A DNA stretch of 64,000 nt from Oceanirhabdus seepicola. Lineage in GTDB: Bacteria; Bacillota; Clostridia; Clostridiales; Clostridiaceae. This document shows, piece after piece, positions 50,171 to 60,315 of the stretch. The translations under genes were made by a program, and so were the position numbers. The DNA is taken from positions 372,001 to 436,000 of the forward strand of contig NZ_JAGSOJ010000002.1 of NCBI RefSeq assembly GCF_023684385.1, read 5' to 3'. The notes beneath the pieces are model-generated. The model was not told the origin of the DNA. It saw only the letters and a program-made list of their open reading frames with translations, and did no database searches. How positions within the stretch are numbered: position 1 is the stretch's first letter; every line of letters begins with the position of its first letter.

Positions 50171-50902
50171 ATGTATCAGCAAATGACAGAATTAAAAAAT
50201 AGAATAAAAAATATAAATGGTGGTAAGGTTTTGGATATTGCAACTGGACAAGGTGTTTTTTTGAAAACGTTACTTCAAAATATAAATTCTTATGAGGTTG
50301 CTTTTGGCTGCGATATCTCAAAAGAAGATTTGGAAATTGCTAAAAATAATTTAGAAGATGAGAATGTACATCTTATATTAGGAAAGGAAGATGCTTTATT
50401 CTTTCTAGATGGTGAATTTGATTTGGTTACTATTTCAAATGGACTTCATCATTTTAAAAATGTTGACAGCATTATAAGTGAAGCTATTAGAGTTTTAAAG
50501 CCAAATGGTTTATTACTTATTAATGAAATGTTGTCTAATGATTTATCCGAACCACAATTAACTCATAAAAAATTTCATGATTTTTCAATGAGAGTTGGAA
50601 AGCTCTTTGGAGAGTCGGGCAATTCTACAGCCTATACAGATAAAGAGGTAAAAAGGTTATTTGAGATTGATAGGAATAGTTTAAAATTGATTGAACAATG
50701 TATACATGAAGAAGATAAAACAAACTTTATAAATGAAGAGGAAATAGAAAGAGTTAGTAAAGTAATAGACGAAAGAGTACATAGTATATCAACTTTATCG
50801 GAATATGACAAGTTAAAAAGAGATGGAGAGCAAATAAAAGCTAGATTAAGAGAATTTGGAATACACAGATCAAAGCATATTTTTTTATTGTACAAAAAGT
50901 AA
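50171..50902 (+). CDS. Class I SAM-dependent methyltransferase
   Basis: A 243-aa methyltransferase with SAM-binding motif KVLDIATGQGVFL, acidic motif FGCDISKEDLEIA and ISNGLHHFKN. The substrate is not predictable; the fold is that of small-molecule methyltransferases. I chose ATG 50171 because GGAGG is six bases upstream; an earlier ATG at 50138 has its Shine-Dalgarno one base away. It is very likely in one operon with the MerR-methyltransferase gene. Its 3' end overlaps the first codons of an ABC ATPase remnant. Confidence 0.88.
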   Translation: MYQQMTELKNRIKNINGGKVLDIATGQGVFLKTLLQNINSYEVAFGCDISKEDLEIAKNNLEDENVHLILGKEDALFFLDGEFDLVTISNGLHHFKNVDSIISEAIRVLKPNGLLLINEMLSNDLSEPQLTHKKFHDFSMRVGKLFGESGNSTAYTDKEVKRLFEIDRNSLKLIEQCIHEEDKTNFINEEEIERVSKVIDERVHSISTLSEYDKLKRDGEQIKARLREFGIHRSKHIFLLYKK

Positions 50903-51060
50903 TAAATGGAAACTATCTTAACATTACTTTTGATAGAAGAAAAACAGAAATGTCACATATTATAAGTTCAATAGTAAAAGGTGTTGAGATAAAAGATCTT
51001 ATTATTGAGGATATGAATGTTGAGGAGATTATTAAGAGTATATATGAAAAAAATAGTTGA
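50890..51060 (+). pseudogene. Remnant of an ABC transporter ATPase C-terminus
   Basis: An open frame without a start codon encodes about 56 residues ending DLIIEDMNVEEIIKSIYEKNS and a stop. This resembles the C-terminal extension (DUF4162-like) of ABC-2-type transporter ATPases, whose last residues typically read IEEIIKEIY. The N-terminal ATPase core is absent, so a deletion has fused the methyltransferase region to this tail. No independent ribosome binding site is seen. Confidence 0.65.
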
Positions 51061-51070
51061 TGCTTAAATA

Positions 51071-51104
51071 AAGGATTATGAGTACAATTGTATTCATAAT
51101 CCTT
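51071..51104. terminator. Bidirectional terminator
   Basis: AAGGATTATGAGTAC (51071-51085) pairs with GTATTCATAATCCTT (51090-51104) with one G-T pair, between convergent units. Confidence 0.8.
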
Positions 51105-51141
51105 CAATTATTTATAAGCGTTGTTTATTTTTTTCATGTAT

Positions 51142-51705
51142 CTAATTCATATTAAAAGACTCACCAAGATTTGATAATGCATCGCCAAATATAGCTTTTG
51201 TTAAGGTTTCATCAGCAACAACTTTCCACTCTCCATCAACTTTTTTACAGTTTATTTCAACTGTTCTTTTAGCGGAATTGAACTGATTGTCTTTAATAGC
51301 TTCTTCGATTTTTTTTGTAAGTTCCTTTTGTACTGCATCTTCATCTAAACCAGAGAAACTTAATGCAATAGCTTCCTGCATCATAAACCCTATGAACTCA
51401 GTGAAATCAATCATTTCGAGTTCAACCGTAGCTACAGCTTTATCACCATCTACCTCTGTATCAGTTATTTTGAATTTCATATCTGAAAATATTGGAGCGA
51501 ATGTTTCATCACCTTCTGATTCATTAAACATATCAGTAGAACCAGTTATTGATTTAGAGATTTTATCTGTATCAAAATCTTTTAAAGCAGTTAGAGTAGT
51601 TTTTACTGCAGATGATGGATCATCACTTGAAGATTTTTGACCACAACCAACCATTAAGGTTAAAGTCATCATTAAAGCAATAGAAAAACATAATATTCTT
51701 TTCAT
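51142..51705 (-). CDS. Lipoprotein with DUF4878/DUF5105-like domain
   Basis: A 187-aa lipoprotein (lipobox LMVGCG after SIALMMTLTLM) with a Ser/Asp-rich linker and a domain resembling the NTF2-like DUF4878/DUF5105 families. Supporting segments are AVKTTLTALKDFDTDKISKSI at the start and KKVDGEWKVVADETL near the end. GGGGG upstream of ATG 51705 fixes the start. These proteins sit on the outer membrane face; no function is known. It stands alone and is transcribed toward the bidirectional terminator. Confidence 0.82.
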   Translation of the reverse strand: MKRILCFSIALMMTLTLMVGCGQKSSSDDPSSAVKTTLTALKDFDTDKISKSITGSTDMFNESEGDETFAPIFSDMKFKITDTEVDGDKAVATVELEMIDFTEFIGFMMQEAIALSFSGLDEDAVQKELTKKIEEAIKDNQFNSAKRTVEINCKKVDGEWKVVADETLTKAIFGDALSNLGESFNMN

Positions 51706-51893
51706 TTCAAATACCCCCTTATATAATACATCAACATATATCATATACCAAAATGTGGATAAAATCAACAGAAATAAGATAAAATTACAATTTAGATAAC
51801 TTTTCCTTTTTATATACGTATAGATGATATATGGATATATAAGGGTATTGATTTAACATTAGGTGTATGAAAATAAATTTTGGAGGTTTTGAT

Positions 51894-53621
51894 ATGAAAA
51901 AGAAGGTTTTGTTAGCTATTATGGTGGCTGTTACTTTCATTGTTAGTTCTTGTGGAAATAGTTCTAGAAATAATAATGCATTAAATAGTGTAAAAGATAC
52001 TAATGATTATGAGGTTGCAAGCAATAGCATTATTAGTGAGGAAAGTACTCAAGGGAAAACAAATGAAAAAAAGGAAGAGAATGATAATGATGGTGCAACG
52101 GAGAATATTGCCTATGATAAGATTGATGAACTGGAAGTAAGTCAAAACATAGTAAATGAAAATATGGCAAATGTTAATTGTTCAAATGAAAAGAATAAAG
52201 CAGTTGTTAATTATATAAGTCAAAATAGCGAAGAATATGGAATATTTGAGGAGAATGGTATCAAGGGTGTCTCCACAGAGCCACTATCTACATTCTCTAT
52301 TGATGTTGACACAGCATCATACAGTAATATGAGAAGATTTCTTATGGATGGATTGTTACCTCCTAAAGATTCCATTAGAATTGAAGAGCTGGTAAATTAT
52401 TTCACATATGATTACAATGAGCCATATGGAGATAAACCTGTTGAAATATATGGAGAGATTGGGGAATGTCCTTGGAATTCTAATAGGTATCTTGCTAAGA
52501 TAGGACTTAAGGCAAAGGAAATCCATATTGAGGAGACGAAGGAGAACAATTTGGTATTTTTAATAGATGTTTCAGGATCTATGGAAGATGAAGATAAGTT
52601 ACCATTGTTAAAGAATGCTTTTAAAATGCTTGTGAAGAATTTAAGAGAGGAAGACAGAGTATCTATCGTAGTATATGCAGGAGCATCAGGGGTTGCGCTT
52701 ATGCCTACCTCAGGAGCTAATAAGGAAAGAATAATAGAAGTTCTTGATAAGTTATATGCTGGTGGATCAACAGCTGGAGGAGAGGGGATAGAGCTTGCGT
52801 ACAGTATGGCTAAGAATAACTTTATAGAGAATGGAAATAATAGGGTTATATTAGCAACGGATGGGGATTTCAATGTAGGAATGAGCAGTGAAATAGAACT
52901 TGAAAATTTGATTGAAGAGAAAAGGAAAGAAGGTATATTTCTTAGTGTGCTAGGCTTTGGAGAAGGAAATATTAAAGATTCAAAGATGGAAATTTTAGCA
53001 GACAAAGGAAATGGAAACTATGCATATATTGATTCAATAATGGAGGCAAAGAAAGTTCTTGTTAATGAGATGGGAGCTACATTATATACTGTTGCTAAAG
53101 ATGTGAAGCTTCAGGTTGAGTTTAATCCTTCTAAAGTGAAGGGGTATAGATTGGTAGGTTATGATAATAGACGATTAAATAATGAAGATTTTAACGATGA
53201 TACTAAAGATGCAGGGGAGATGGGGGCTGGACACACAGTTACTGCATTCTATGAAATAATACCATACGATTCAGAAGAAGAAGTTCCGGGAGTAGATTCA
53301 TTAAAGTATCAGAAGAATGTAAGTAATGAGAGTAATGAATGGTTAAATGTTAAGTTGAGATATAAACATCCAGAAAAGAGTAGCAGTGAACTTATAACTA
53401 GAGCTATAGGAGAGGGGGAACTGAAGTATAATAATAGCACTGATTTTAATTTCGCAAGTGCTGTGGTGGAGCTTGGATTGATACTGAAGGATTCAGAATA
53501 CAAAGGAAAGTCATCAGTAGATGATATTATAAACCGAGCTAGAAAAGGTAAGGGAATAGATGTAAATGGGTATAGAGCTGAATTTATAAAATTGGCTGAA
53601 CTCGTTAAAGAGCTTAGGTGA
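51894..53621 (+). CDS. VWA-domain lipoprotein (YfbK-like)
   Basis: A 575-aa lipoprotein (lipobox IVSSCG) with a low-complexity Asn/Glu linker and a YfbK-type N-terminal region (TEPLSTFSIDVDTASYSNMRRF). The von Willebrand A domain carries an intact MIDAS motif (FLIDVSGSM, Thr in GGSTAGGEG, and ATDGDFNVG). A DUF3520-like C-terminal domain follows (ALRY-type segments from ~430). VWA domains bind metal and protein ligands, suggesting a surface adhesive or assembly role. ATG 51894 is chosen for the GGAGG nine bases upstream. It is followed about 110 bp later by a DUF896 gene. Confidence 0.92.
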   Translation: MKKKVLLAIMVAVTFIVSSCGNSSRNNNALNSVKDTNDYEVASNSIISEESTQGKTNEKKEENDNDGATENIAYDKIDELEVSQNIVNENMANVNCSNEKNKAVVNYISQNSEEYGIFEENGIKGVSTEPLSTFSIDVDTASYSNMRRFLMDGLLPPKDSIRIEELVNYFTYDYNEPYGDKPVEIYGEIGECPWNSNRYLAKIGLKAKEIHIEETKENNLVFLIDVSGSMEDEDKLPLLKNAFKMLVKNLREEDRVSIVVYAGASGVALMPTSGANKERIIEVLDKLYAGGSTAGGEGIELAYSMAKNNFIENGNNRVILATDGDFNVGMSSEIELENLIEEKRKEGIFLSVLGFGEGNIKDSKMEILADKGNGNYAYIDSIMEAKKVLVNEMGATLYTVAKDVKLQVEFNPSKVKGYRLVGYDNRRLNNEDFNDDTKDAGEMGAGHTVTAFYEIIPYDSEEEVPGVDSLKYQKNVSNESNEWLNVKLRYKHPEKSSSELITRAIGEGELKYNNSTDFNFASAVVELGLILKDSEYKGKSSVDDIINRARKGKGIDVNGYRAEFIKLAELVKELR

Positions 53622-53731
53622 TTTTAAGTATAGAGAAAAGATCAAAATCCGTGATAACAGTGTACAAAACAATACTCATAAGTTACAATGATATGAGTTG
53701 AAGATAATTAATGTACAATTGAGGAGATGAG

Positions 53732-53944
53732 ATGATGGATTACAGCAAAATGGAATTCAAAAAAGTTATTGAAAGAATAAATGCTTTATATAATAAAAGT
53801 AAAAATGAAGGGCTAACAGAAGAAGAAAAAAAAGAGCAGGCTGAGATAAGAAAATATTACATTAGTGTTATTAAAGGTAATTTCAAATGTAATCTCAATA
53901 AAGTTGAAAAAACTAATAAGGCAAGTTCGAATAAATCAAAATAG
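53732..53944 (+). CDS. DUF896 (UPF0291) small protein
   Basis: A 70-aa protein of the DUF896/YnzC family: RINALYNKSKNEGLTEEEKK and EIRKYYISVIKGNF match the conserved helical hairpin. The C-terminus is Lys/Asn/Ser-rich. The function of the family is not established. GAGGAGA precedes two adjacent ATG codons; either may be used. It has its own terminator. Confidence 0.9.
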   Translation: MMDYSKMEFKKVIERINALYNKSKNEGLTEEEKKEQAEIRKYYISVIKGNFKCNLNKVEKTNKASSNKSK

Positions 53945-53966
53945 GGAATATAAACTATTGTTATTT

Positions 53967-53998
53967 AACCTCATTTCATGTTGAAATGAGGTTTTTTA
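53967..53998 (+). terminator. Terminator after the DUF896 gene
   Basis: AACCTCATTTCA (53967-53978) pairs perfectly with TGAAATGAGGTT (53982-53993), followed by T-rich sequence. The rest of the 329-bp gap to the next gene is AT-rich; I see only a likely TATAAT at 54233-54238 in it. Confidence 0.9.
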
Positions 53999-54273
53999 TT
54001 ATTAATGAAATTAAAAAAAATTTCTTAATAAATTATCACATGTAATTGTGCGTATAGCAACTTATTACACGATTGTATAAAATTAAACCAGTTCAATTTC
54101 TTAATAGTGAAAAAGTTTAATGAAAAAGTATAAAAAATATATTTAGTTTTTTATTACTTAAAAAAATTTAAATATATATACTATTTTTGAAAATAAATGT
54201 TTATATATGGGTATGCTTGGGGTATAATGTATTATGTGTAAGGAAAAATTGTTTATTTGTTTTTGGGGGTACT

Positions 54274-56190
54274 ATGAGTATAAATAAAAGCAGAAATAAA
54301 AGGATTCATTTAGTTATAGTTGGCTTTTTAATTGCAATAATAACATTCACCATAGCATATGGATTCATGCATATAAAATTAAGAAAGACTCAGGAAGAAC
54401 AATTTAATTTTGTTGCATCTTCCTTTAAAATACCAATTGAAGAGTATTATAATATTGCTTCTGAAAAGGAAATGGAAATTGAAAGGCAGCTATATTATGT
54501 ATTAAAAGACATGAATGAAGAATTGAAGGAAATTCCGTTTCAGCATATAAGTGATGAACTCATATTAGAATTGAAAGATAAATATGGACTAGCAGAATTA
54601 GCTTTCCTTGAAAGTAGGGAAGATGGCGAGATAATTATCAGTAAATCATCTATAAAAGATGAAGAAGGTACTAAAACATCAAAATGGGGATATTGGTTTG
54701 ATGCATTCACTCAACTATTTGATAAAAAGGAAGTTTCAATAGGAAGAGGATACAGTAAAGGTGGATATTGGATAGGTCCCAAATCATATGCCTATGTTAA
54801 TTATAAGCAGAATAAGATGAAAAAGTATTATAAATTTGCTTATTACTATAATGAAGAACAAGGATATTTAATAAACGGGATAATTGAAGAGGAAAAGTAT
54901 AATGAATACGGAACAACTGCATTAAATAATCTATTGGATGAATTTACAAATAGAGTGGATGGTATTAATGAAATATGCCTTGTTAATGCAGAGTATTGGA
55001 AAGATTTTTGTGATAAAAAATCAAATGATCCTTTTGTTTTATATGGGAATATGATCCCTAGAGATTTTTTAGCTATGAACATATCCCCCTATGATATAAA
55101 CCTTGAAAAAGATATGGAATTCATAAATACATCATTATATGGTAAAAAGGTGTGTGCAGTATTTATTCCCATAAGTAAGGAGTTATATATAAGTCTAATT
55201 TTGAAAAAAAACTTTTTCGCATATTATGACTTCAAGGTTCTGGCTATATTTTTATTGATATGCCTTATAATGAGCTTGAGTATAGGTGCATGTGTTAAAA
55301 ATAAGCTTGAAAAGTATGAAAATCTACTTGAAGTTGAGAAGAGTAGGCTTGAGGTTATTGAGGAGTTCAAAGATGCTGTTTCTAATGTGCCAGATTGCAT
55401 ATTTAGATATAAAGTTATAGATAATAAAATGTATCTCACTTATAAGGATGGTAGAACCATATCAGATGAGAATTATGTGCCCTTAGAAGGGGAACTTATA
55501 CCTATGGAAGATAAGATGGATTTGGATTTTATAAATAAGAATAAGACTAAATTGATGAAAGCATACATTCTAGGTGAGAAACAAAATTTTGAATATGTTA
55601 TGAATGAAAAAATTGTAGATGTAATATTGATACCTATTAAAAACAAGACTAATGAAGGACATTGTGTTAGTGAAGTTGTGGGATTTGTAAATGACATTAC
55701 TAAGTATATGAAGGATAATAAAGATTCTGTGTACAAGGCTTATCATGATGAGCTTACAGGTACATATAATAGATATATGTTAAATAAGGATTTTCAAAGC
55801 TTCAGAGAAGAATTTCAACAGTTTGAACTTTTATATCTGGATTTGGATGGATTTAAATGTGTAAATGATAAGCTCGGTCATAAAACTGGTGATAAAATAC
55901 TAAAGAATATAGTTGAGAGACTTAAGGGAGTACTTGTAGAGGAGAGAATATACAGAGTTGGAGGAGATGAATTCGTTATTCTAGCAAAATATAGTGACAA
56001 GGATGAGAATTCTAATTTGGTACAAAAGATAATAAACTCTGTTAAGATGAATATTGATGTTGAAGGGGATTCCATCGAGTTAGGGGTAAGTGTTGGAAGA
56101 GCAAAGTACCCAGAAGATGGAACAACAAGAGAAGAATTGTTGAGAATTTCAGATGAGAAAATGTATTCAGTTAAAAATTTAAAGAGATAG
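54274..56190 (+). CDS. Membrane-bound diguanylate cyclase (GGDEF)
   Basis: A 638-aa sensor enzyme: membrane helix at ~14-34 (LVIVGFLIAIITFTIAYGF), an extracytoplasmic sensor region of ~300 residues, a second helix (FKVLAIFLLICLIMSLSIGA), a PAS-like segment and a C-terminal GGDEF domain. The active motif YRVGGDEFVIL and the substrate region DELTGTYNRYML are intact, so it should make c-di-GMP. No RxxD I-site is seen at the usual place before GGDEF, so product inhibition may be weak. GGGGG precedes ATG 54274. It has its own terminator. Confidence 0.92.
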   Translation: MSINKSRNKRIHLVIVGFLIAIITFTIAYGFMHIKLRKTQEEQFNFVASSFKIPIEEYYNIASEKEMEIERQLYYVLKDMNEELKEIPFQHISDELILELKDKYGLAELAFLESREDGEIIISKSSIKDEEGTKTSKWGYWFDAFTQLFDKKEVSIGRGYSKGGYWIGPKSYAYVNYKQNKMKKYYKFAYYYNEEQGYLINGIIEEEKYNEYGTTALNNLLDEFTNRVDGINEICLVNAEYWKDFCDKKSNDPFVLYGNMIPRDFLAMNISPYDINLEKDMEFINTSLYGKKVCAVFIPISKELYISLILKKNFFAYYDFKVLAIFLLICLIMSLSIGACVKNKLEKYENLLEVEKSRLEVIEEFKDAVSNVPDCIFRYKVIDNKMYLTYKDGRTISDENYVPLEGELIPMEDKMDLDFINKNKTKLMKAYILGEKQNFEYVMNEKIVDVILIPIKNKTNEGHCVSEVVGFVNDITKYMKDNKDSVYKAYHDELTGTYNRYMLNKDFQSFREEFQQFELLYLDLDGFKCVNDKLGHKTGDKILKNIVERLKGVLVEERIYRVGGDEFVILAKYSDKDENSNLVQKIINSVKMNIDVEGDSIELGVSVGRAKYPEDGTTREELLRISDEKMYSVKNLKR

Positions 56191-56194
56191 TTAT

Positions 56195-56234
56195 AAAACA
56201 ACACCCTATGGTTCCATAGGGTGTTGTTTTATAA
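56195..56234 (+). terminator. Terminator after the diguanylate cyclase gene
   Basis: A perfect 17-bp stem (56195-56211 with 56214-56230, core CAACACCCTATGG) with a 2-nt loop and TTTT tail; could act in both directions. Confidence 0.92.
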
Positions 56235-56309
56235 AGAAAAAGCATTGCATACAATAAAAATGATAAGTTATAATAATCATAAGGTAAAAAAAGGAAGAAG
56301 GTGTTTGTT

Positions 56310-58526
56310 ATGGGAGATAATATTGATAAGAGAGATACCAACGGAAAAGATGAAGAGATAAAAAATGAATCAATACATGATGAATCGATACAAGAAGAAA
56401 CTTTACAAGATGAAGAGAAGAAGGATATAGTCAAGGTTGAAAATGAACTCATTATTATTGAGAATACAGAAAAACACACTTTTTTCAGCTATATTAGTTT
56501 ATTGGTGAAAGGAGATGTGATTAAAAAGAGTATTATTAGCGCTATTGTAGCAATAATGATATCCTTAGTTCTCAGTTTTTGTACATCTAATTTTTTCATG
56601 GTAGGAGTAAATGAATTTTTAGAAGGAGAAGAAAAAGCATTTCAGGAGATGAGTATAAAGAGTAATGTTAGGATAAAATCTCTAGATATTTATAATTTGA
56701 GCTATATGAACAGAGGAAAATTGGATTATTCTATTAAAAAACTTGACAGTAGTGGATCAGTTTCAGGAGGAAAGGTAGATATTAAAATATCTATTATGAT
56801 GCTTCTACTAATACCATTTATAGCTTTTGGTATTAGTAATATACCTCTTTATAGAAATAAAAATTCAACAAGGGAGAATCTAAAATATTACATTGCTACA
56901 TCGATTTTCGTAAGTGTCTTTTCTACTGTATTTATTATTCTTTCAATTAAGAATGCATCTTTCAGAGATGATATATATTTGAATATACACTTTATAGCAA
57001 AATTTGCATATGATTTCTTGGGAAATATACTTAACGTATTTATTGTTTCATTAGTAATACAGTTAGTGTACAGTAAGATTATAAAGAAAGAAAGAGGAAA
57101 CATATTCAAAAGAGAATCAGTTAAAGAAAGTATAGATGCTATTAAAGGGGTATTGAAGGATACTTTATTATTAGCGGTTGTACTTGGAGTAATCATATCT
57201 GTTTTCGGTGGATTATATATGGGAGGGAGTAATGAGAACAACATAAATTTTATGGAGCTAGTTGTGTTCATTCCAAATATAATAGCATATATATTTTTGT
57301 TCTTGTTTGGAATCCCCTTTAAGGGTGAAGCATTTGGAAATCACTTTAATGTTAACCACCTTGAGGTGACAAAGAAGGTTCTGAATGAATCACCTATAAA
57401 AAGTGAATATATTGTGATAATAACAATACTAATAGCAATTTATATAGGTTTAAGTCTTATTAAGAATTTAAGTAAGCTATCTAAGAAAAAAAGTCTTTTA
57501 AAGTATGGTATTTTCTTGATGATTATTTCAGGGATAAATGTATTCATAGCATATATCTCAAGTAGCTATGGAAGATTTACAGGAGATATTAATAAGTTTC
57601 TTGAGATCTTTAAAAAGGTGTCGGTGATAAAAGATACAAGACTTATAAGTAGAGGGGTCTACTTAGGCAGCAATATATTGTATGCACTTGTAAGTACAGT
57701 TATCTTATGTGGAATTGCAATTGGTGTGCATATATTGATTTCAAAGGTCTTGAAGCAAGAAGAGTATTTAAAAAAACATAAAAAGAAATTTACCATGATT
57801 AAATTGGGGAGTGTTATAGTTATTGCTTTGGCAACTGTAGGTGTTTTACTTTTAATGAGAGGGGATAAGGTATTTGCTAATAATACTACTGCACAAGAAA
57901 AAATAACTCAACGGGAATATAAAAAGTTTGAAAAAATAAGTGCAATATCCAATGATGAATTTATTGTTTTAGCTGGTAATACTGTGTACTCAGTAAATGG
58001 GGGAAAGGTGAAAATAATATATTCTACATACAGTGATATTATAGATATATCTGTAGGGGAAGAGGGGCATGTTTTAATTCTTAAAGCTCCAGAAGATATG
58101 GTTTTGATAAATAAAAAAGGTAAAGAGATTTATTCTGATAAGGTAAAAATGGAATATGAATTTATCAAGAATAATAAATTAGATGATAGAGTTAGTTGGG
58201 ATTATGACAAAGGGGTTGTAGTGTTTAGAGGAGAAGCTTTTAGACAGATTAATATTAAAAATGGAAGTGTAAATGAATTTAGTGATAGTGAAATGTTTAA
58301 ATCACAATCTGAAGAACAGCTTAGTGAGATTAAAAAATTTACAGAGAATAATGAGGAAATGAAGAATTTTAGAATAGTTCAAATTGATAACAAGAGAGAG
58401 ATTATGCTGGTGGAGAATATGAAAGGTGGAGGTTATTTTATATTCAACACCAATACCATGGAAGGTATTAATGTGAGTCAGGATATTATCTTCTTGCTTG
58501 CTGAGTATGAGGAGGGGAAGAAGTGA
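56310..58526 (+). CDS. Polytopic membrane protein of unknown family
   Basis: A 738-aa protein with a very acidic cytosolic N-terminus (~60 residues), eight or more membrane helices between ~75 and 525 (SAIVAIMISLVLSF through VIVIALATVGVLLLM), and a C-terminal ~210-residue extracytoplasmic domain. That domain has short beta-propeller-like repeats (FIVLAGNTVYSVNGGKVKIIYS, HVLILKAPEDMVLINKKGKEI). ATG 56310 has AAGGTG at normal distance. It overlaps the following lipoprotein gene by 4 nt (GTGA), so the two products are probably partners. No transporter motif is recognised. Confidence 0.8.
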   Translation: MGDNIDKRDTNGKDEEIKNESIHDESIQEETLQDEEKKDIVKVENELIIIENTEKHTFFSYISLLVKGDVIKKSIISAIVAIMISLVLSFCTSNFFMVGVNEFLEGEEKAFQEMSIKSNVRIKSLDIYNLSYMNRGKLDYSIKKLDSSGSVSGGKVDIKISIMMLLLIPFIAFGISNIPLYRNKNSTRENLKYYIATSIFVSVFSTVFIILSIKNASFRDDIYLNIHFIAKFAYDFLGNILNVFIVSLVIQLVYSKIIKKERGNIFKRESVKESIDAIKGVLKDTLLLAVVLGVIISVFGGLYMGGSNENNINFMELVVFIPNIIAYIFLFLFGIPFKGEAFGNHFNVNHLEVTKKVLNESPIKSEYIVIITILIAIYIGLSLIKNLSKLSKKKSLLKYGIFLMIISGINVFIAYISSSYGRFTGDINKFLEIFKKVSVIKDTRLISRGVYLGSNILYALVSTVILCGIAIGVHILISKVLKQEEYLKKHKKKFTMIKLGSVIVIALATVGVLLLMRGDKVFANNTTAQEKITQREYKKFEKISAISNDEFIVLAGNTVYSVNGGKVKIIYSTYSDIIDISVGEEGHVLILKAPEDMVLINKKGKEIYSDKVKMEYEFIKNNKLDDRVSWDYDKGVVVFRGEAFRQINIKNGSVNEFSDSEMFKSQSEEQLSEIKKFTENNEEMKNFRIVQIDNKREIMLVENMKGGGYFIFNTNTMEGINVSQDIIFLLAEYEEGKK

Positions 58527-60241
58527 TTAAGAATCTAAAGTTTGCAATAAGTTTAATGTGTATAGTACTTTTATTTTCTTCCTGTGGTGCAAAAGTGAGT
58601 TCGAATTTTATAATAAAGGAAGATGGTGGAGGAAAGAGAATTGTTTCTGCCAAAATATCGCATGATGATATGAAGAAGGTGAGAGGGGGAGAAGAAGCTC
58701 TCATGAAGGTACTCAAAGAGAGTAAACCTGATGATGTAAAGCTATATAAGGTAGCTGATGAGTCTGATGTTATATTGAAGTTTGAAGTGGAGTTTAATGA
58801 AAAAACAGAGTATGGGAAAAAAGTTCGAAAGATAATAGGAAAAGAGCACGAGTTTGAGTATGATTATTACGAAGATGCTTTTAGAAAAAACTTTGTAATG
58901 TATGAGGAGAATATCAATTATGACCTTATTAAATGGGCTATCGATGCAGTTGAGAGGGCTGAAATAGTAAAAGGGGATTCCAAGGATTTTTATGAGATGG
59001 GAGATACAACAGTGGAAACACCGCTTGGGAAATTTACCTTTAGTGGAGCTATTAAGATAGCAGAAAAATCCGAGCATTATATTGAAAATATCAATGTAAT
59101 AACTAAGTATAAAGATATTGGGGATTTAAATAGAAGGATAGAGATAATATTTAATAAAGAGATACATGACAATATGGATGAGGTAGAGCTATTAAAATAT
59201 TTCAATAATATTCTCCCGGGATTTGAGAGGCATACATCAGATGAAGAAGTAATATATATGAACACAATAGATATGGTAAAGAGAGATGAAACATACAAAC
59301 AGATGAATTCTCTTACAGGGGATACTCATAAGCTTCTCATAAAGAGGGGAGAAGAGGAGAATGTTTTTGCTCAGCAGAATAATTTTAAGGAAAGTTTTTC
59401 TTTGAGCAATATATCAAATAATCCAGGCACTAAGGTTAGAATAAATTATGCATTGATTTATCCAAAGGAATATGAGTTGAGTAGCAATGGCGAAGAGGAG
59501 ATATCTAAAGAAGAATACGATGAGAAGCATGATATGATAAATATAAAGTTTTTCAATGAGGTAGCTGTTGATGTAAATATTGATAAAAGTATAAAACTTA
59601 AGAGTATTGATTATCATATAGATCTTAATAGTAAGGGTGATGTAACCAAAAGATCTAATTATCTTTTTAATAAAGAGGATTTAAAACTGGTTGAGACGGA
59701 AATTGAAGAATTCTTTAAAAGTATTAATAAAGGTAGTAAAAAGTATGAGAGTAGAGATGTAATAGGATTTAGAATCATAGAAGAAAAGAAGTTAAACAAT
59801 AAGGTTAACATGAAATCAGTAGAGTTGAATAATGAATTACTTCAAGTTTGGGATGGAAAAGGAGCACACATAAATAAGGAGCTTATAAATATTTATGATT
59901 GTACATTTATTAGCGATTTTATGGGAGCAAGCATGCCAACAGATAGGATAGAATATACAATAAGTATTCCTGAAAGATTCTATGTAGAATATGGAGAATT
60001 TAATGGAAGGGAATTTAAGGATGGGGAACTTTTCTCTTTTGAGAAAGATAAAAAAGAAATTAAATTTGAACTTAATAGTGAGCTTGAGGATTATAATACA
60101 TTGAGTAATATTACTATGAGGCTAATTGTTTCAAGAGAGAAAAATATAATCGCATTTATATTATTTGGAACACTAATGATTATGTTTATTGGATTCGGAA
60201 TAATTTTATACAAAAGAAGAAAGAAAGAAAATTTAGAATGA
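58523..60241 (+). CDS. Large lipoprotein with C-terminal membrane anchor
   Basis: A 572-aa protein with a lipobox (LFSSCG after ISLMCIVL), a long extracytoplasmic region and a C-terminal hydrophobic helix followed by basic residues ([25 protein letters not shown]). The mature protein would therefore be tethered at both ends. The N-terminal part ([22 protein letters not shown]) recalls clostridial lipoproteins of unknown role. GTG start overlaps the upstream stop, with GGAGGGG before it. It is translationally coupled to the membrane protein; function unknown. Confidence 0.8.
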   Translation: MIKNLKFAISLMCIVLLFSSCGAKVSSNFIIKEDGGGKRIVSAKISHDDMKKVRGGEEALMKVLKESKPDDVKLYKVADESDVILKFEVEFNEKTEYGKKVRKIIGKEHEFEYDYYEDAFRKNFVMYEENINYDLIKWAIDAVERAEIVKGDSKDFYEMGDTTVETPLGKFTFSGAIKIAEKSEHYIENINVITKYKDIGDLNRRIEIIFNKEIHDNMDEVELLKYFNNILPGFERHTSDEEVIYMNTIDMVKRDETYKQMNSLTGDTHKLLIKRGEEENVFAQQNNFKESFSLSNISNNPGTKVRINYALIYPKEYELSSNGEEEISKEEYDEKHDMINIKFFNEVAVDVNIDKSIKLKSIDYHIDLNSKGDVTKRSNYLFNKEDLKLVETEIEEFFKSINKGSKKYESRDVIGFRIIEEKKLNNKVNMKSVELNNELLQVWDGKGAHINKELINIYDCTFISDFMGASMPTDRIEYTISIPERFYVEYGEFNGREFKDGELFSFEKDKKEIKFELNSELEDYNTLSNITMRLIVSREKNIIAFILFGTLMIMFIGFGIILYKRRKKENLE

Positions 60242-60315
60242 TTATTACTATGATGCTTGTGATAAACCTGTACAGCATATTGTGGAACAGTAATGACCCA
60301 TATGGAGGAAAGCAA

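Noticed and set aside
51287..51640. 117-aa plus-strand frame opposite the lipoprotein gene
   Set aside because: Shadow of the minus-strand lipoprotein, Ser/Ile-rich by codon complement, without its own start signals.
52412..53005. 197-aa minus-strand frame inside the VWA gene
   Set aside because: Opposite-strand shadow of a clear coding gene; Ser/Pro/Leu-rich composition typical of such artefacts.
54001..54273. Possible c-di-GMP riboswitch upstream of the diguanylate cyclase gene
   Set aside because: Looked for because of the gene's product, but I see no conserved aptamer-like pairing, only AT-rich sequence and a -10 hexamer.
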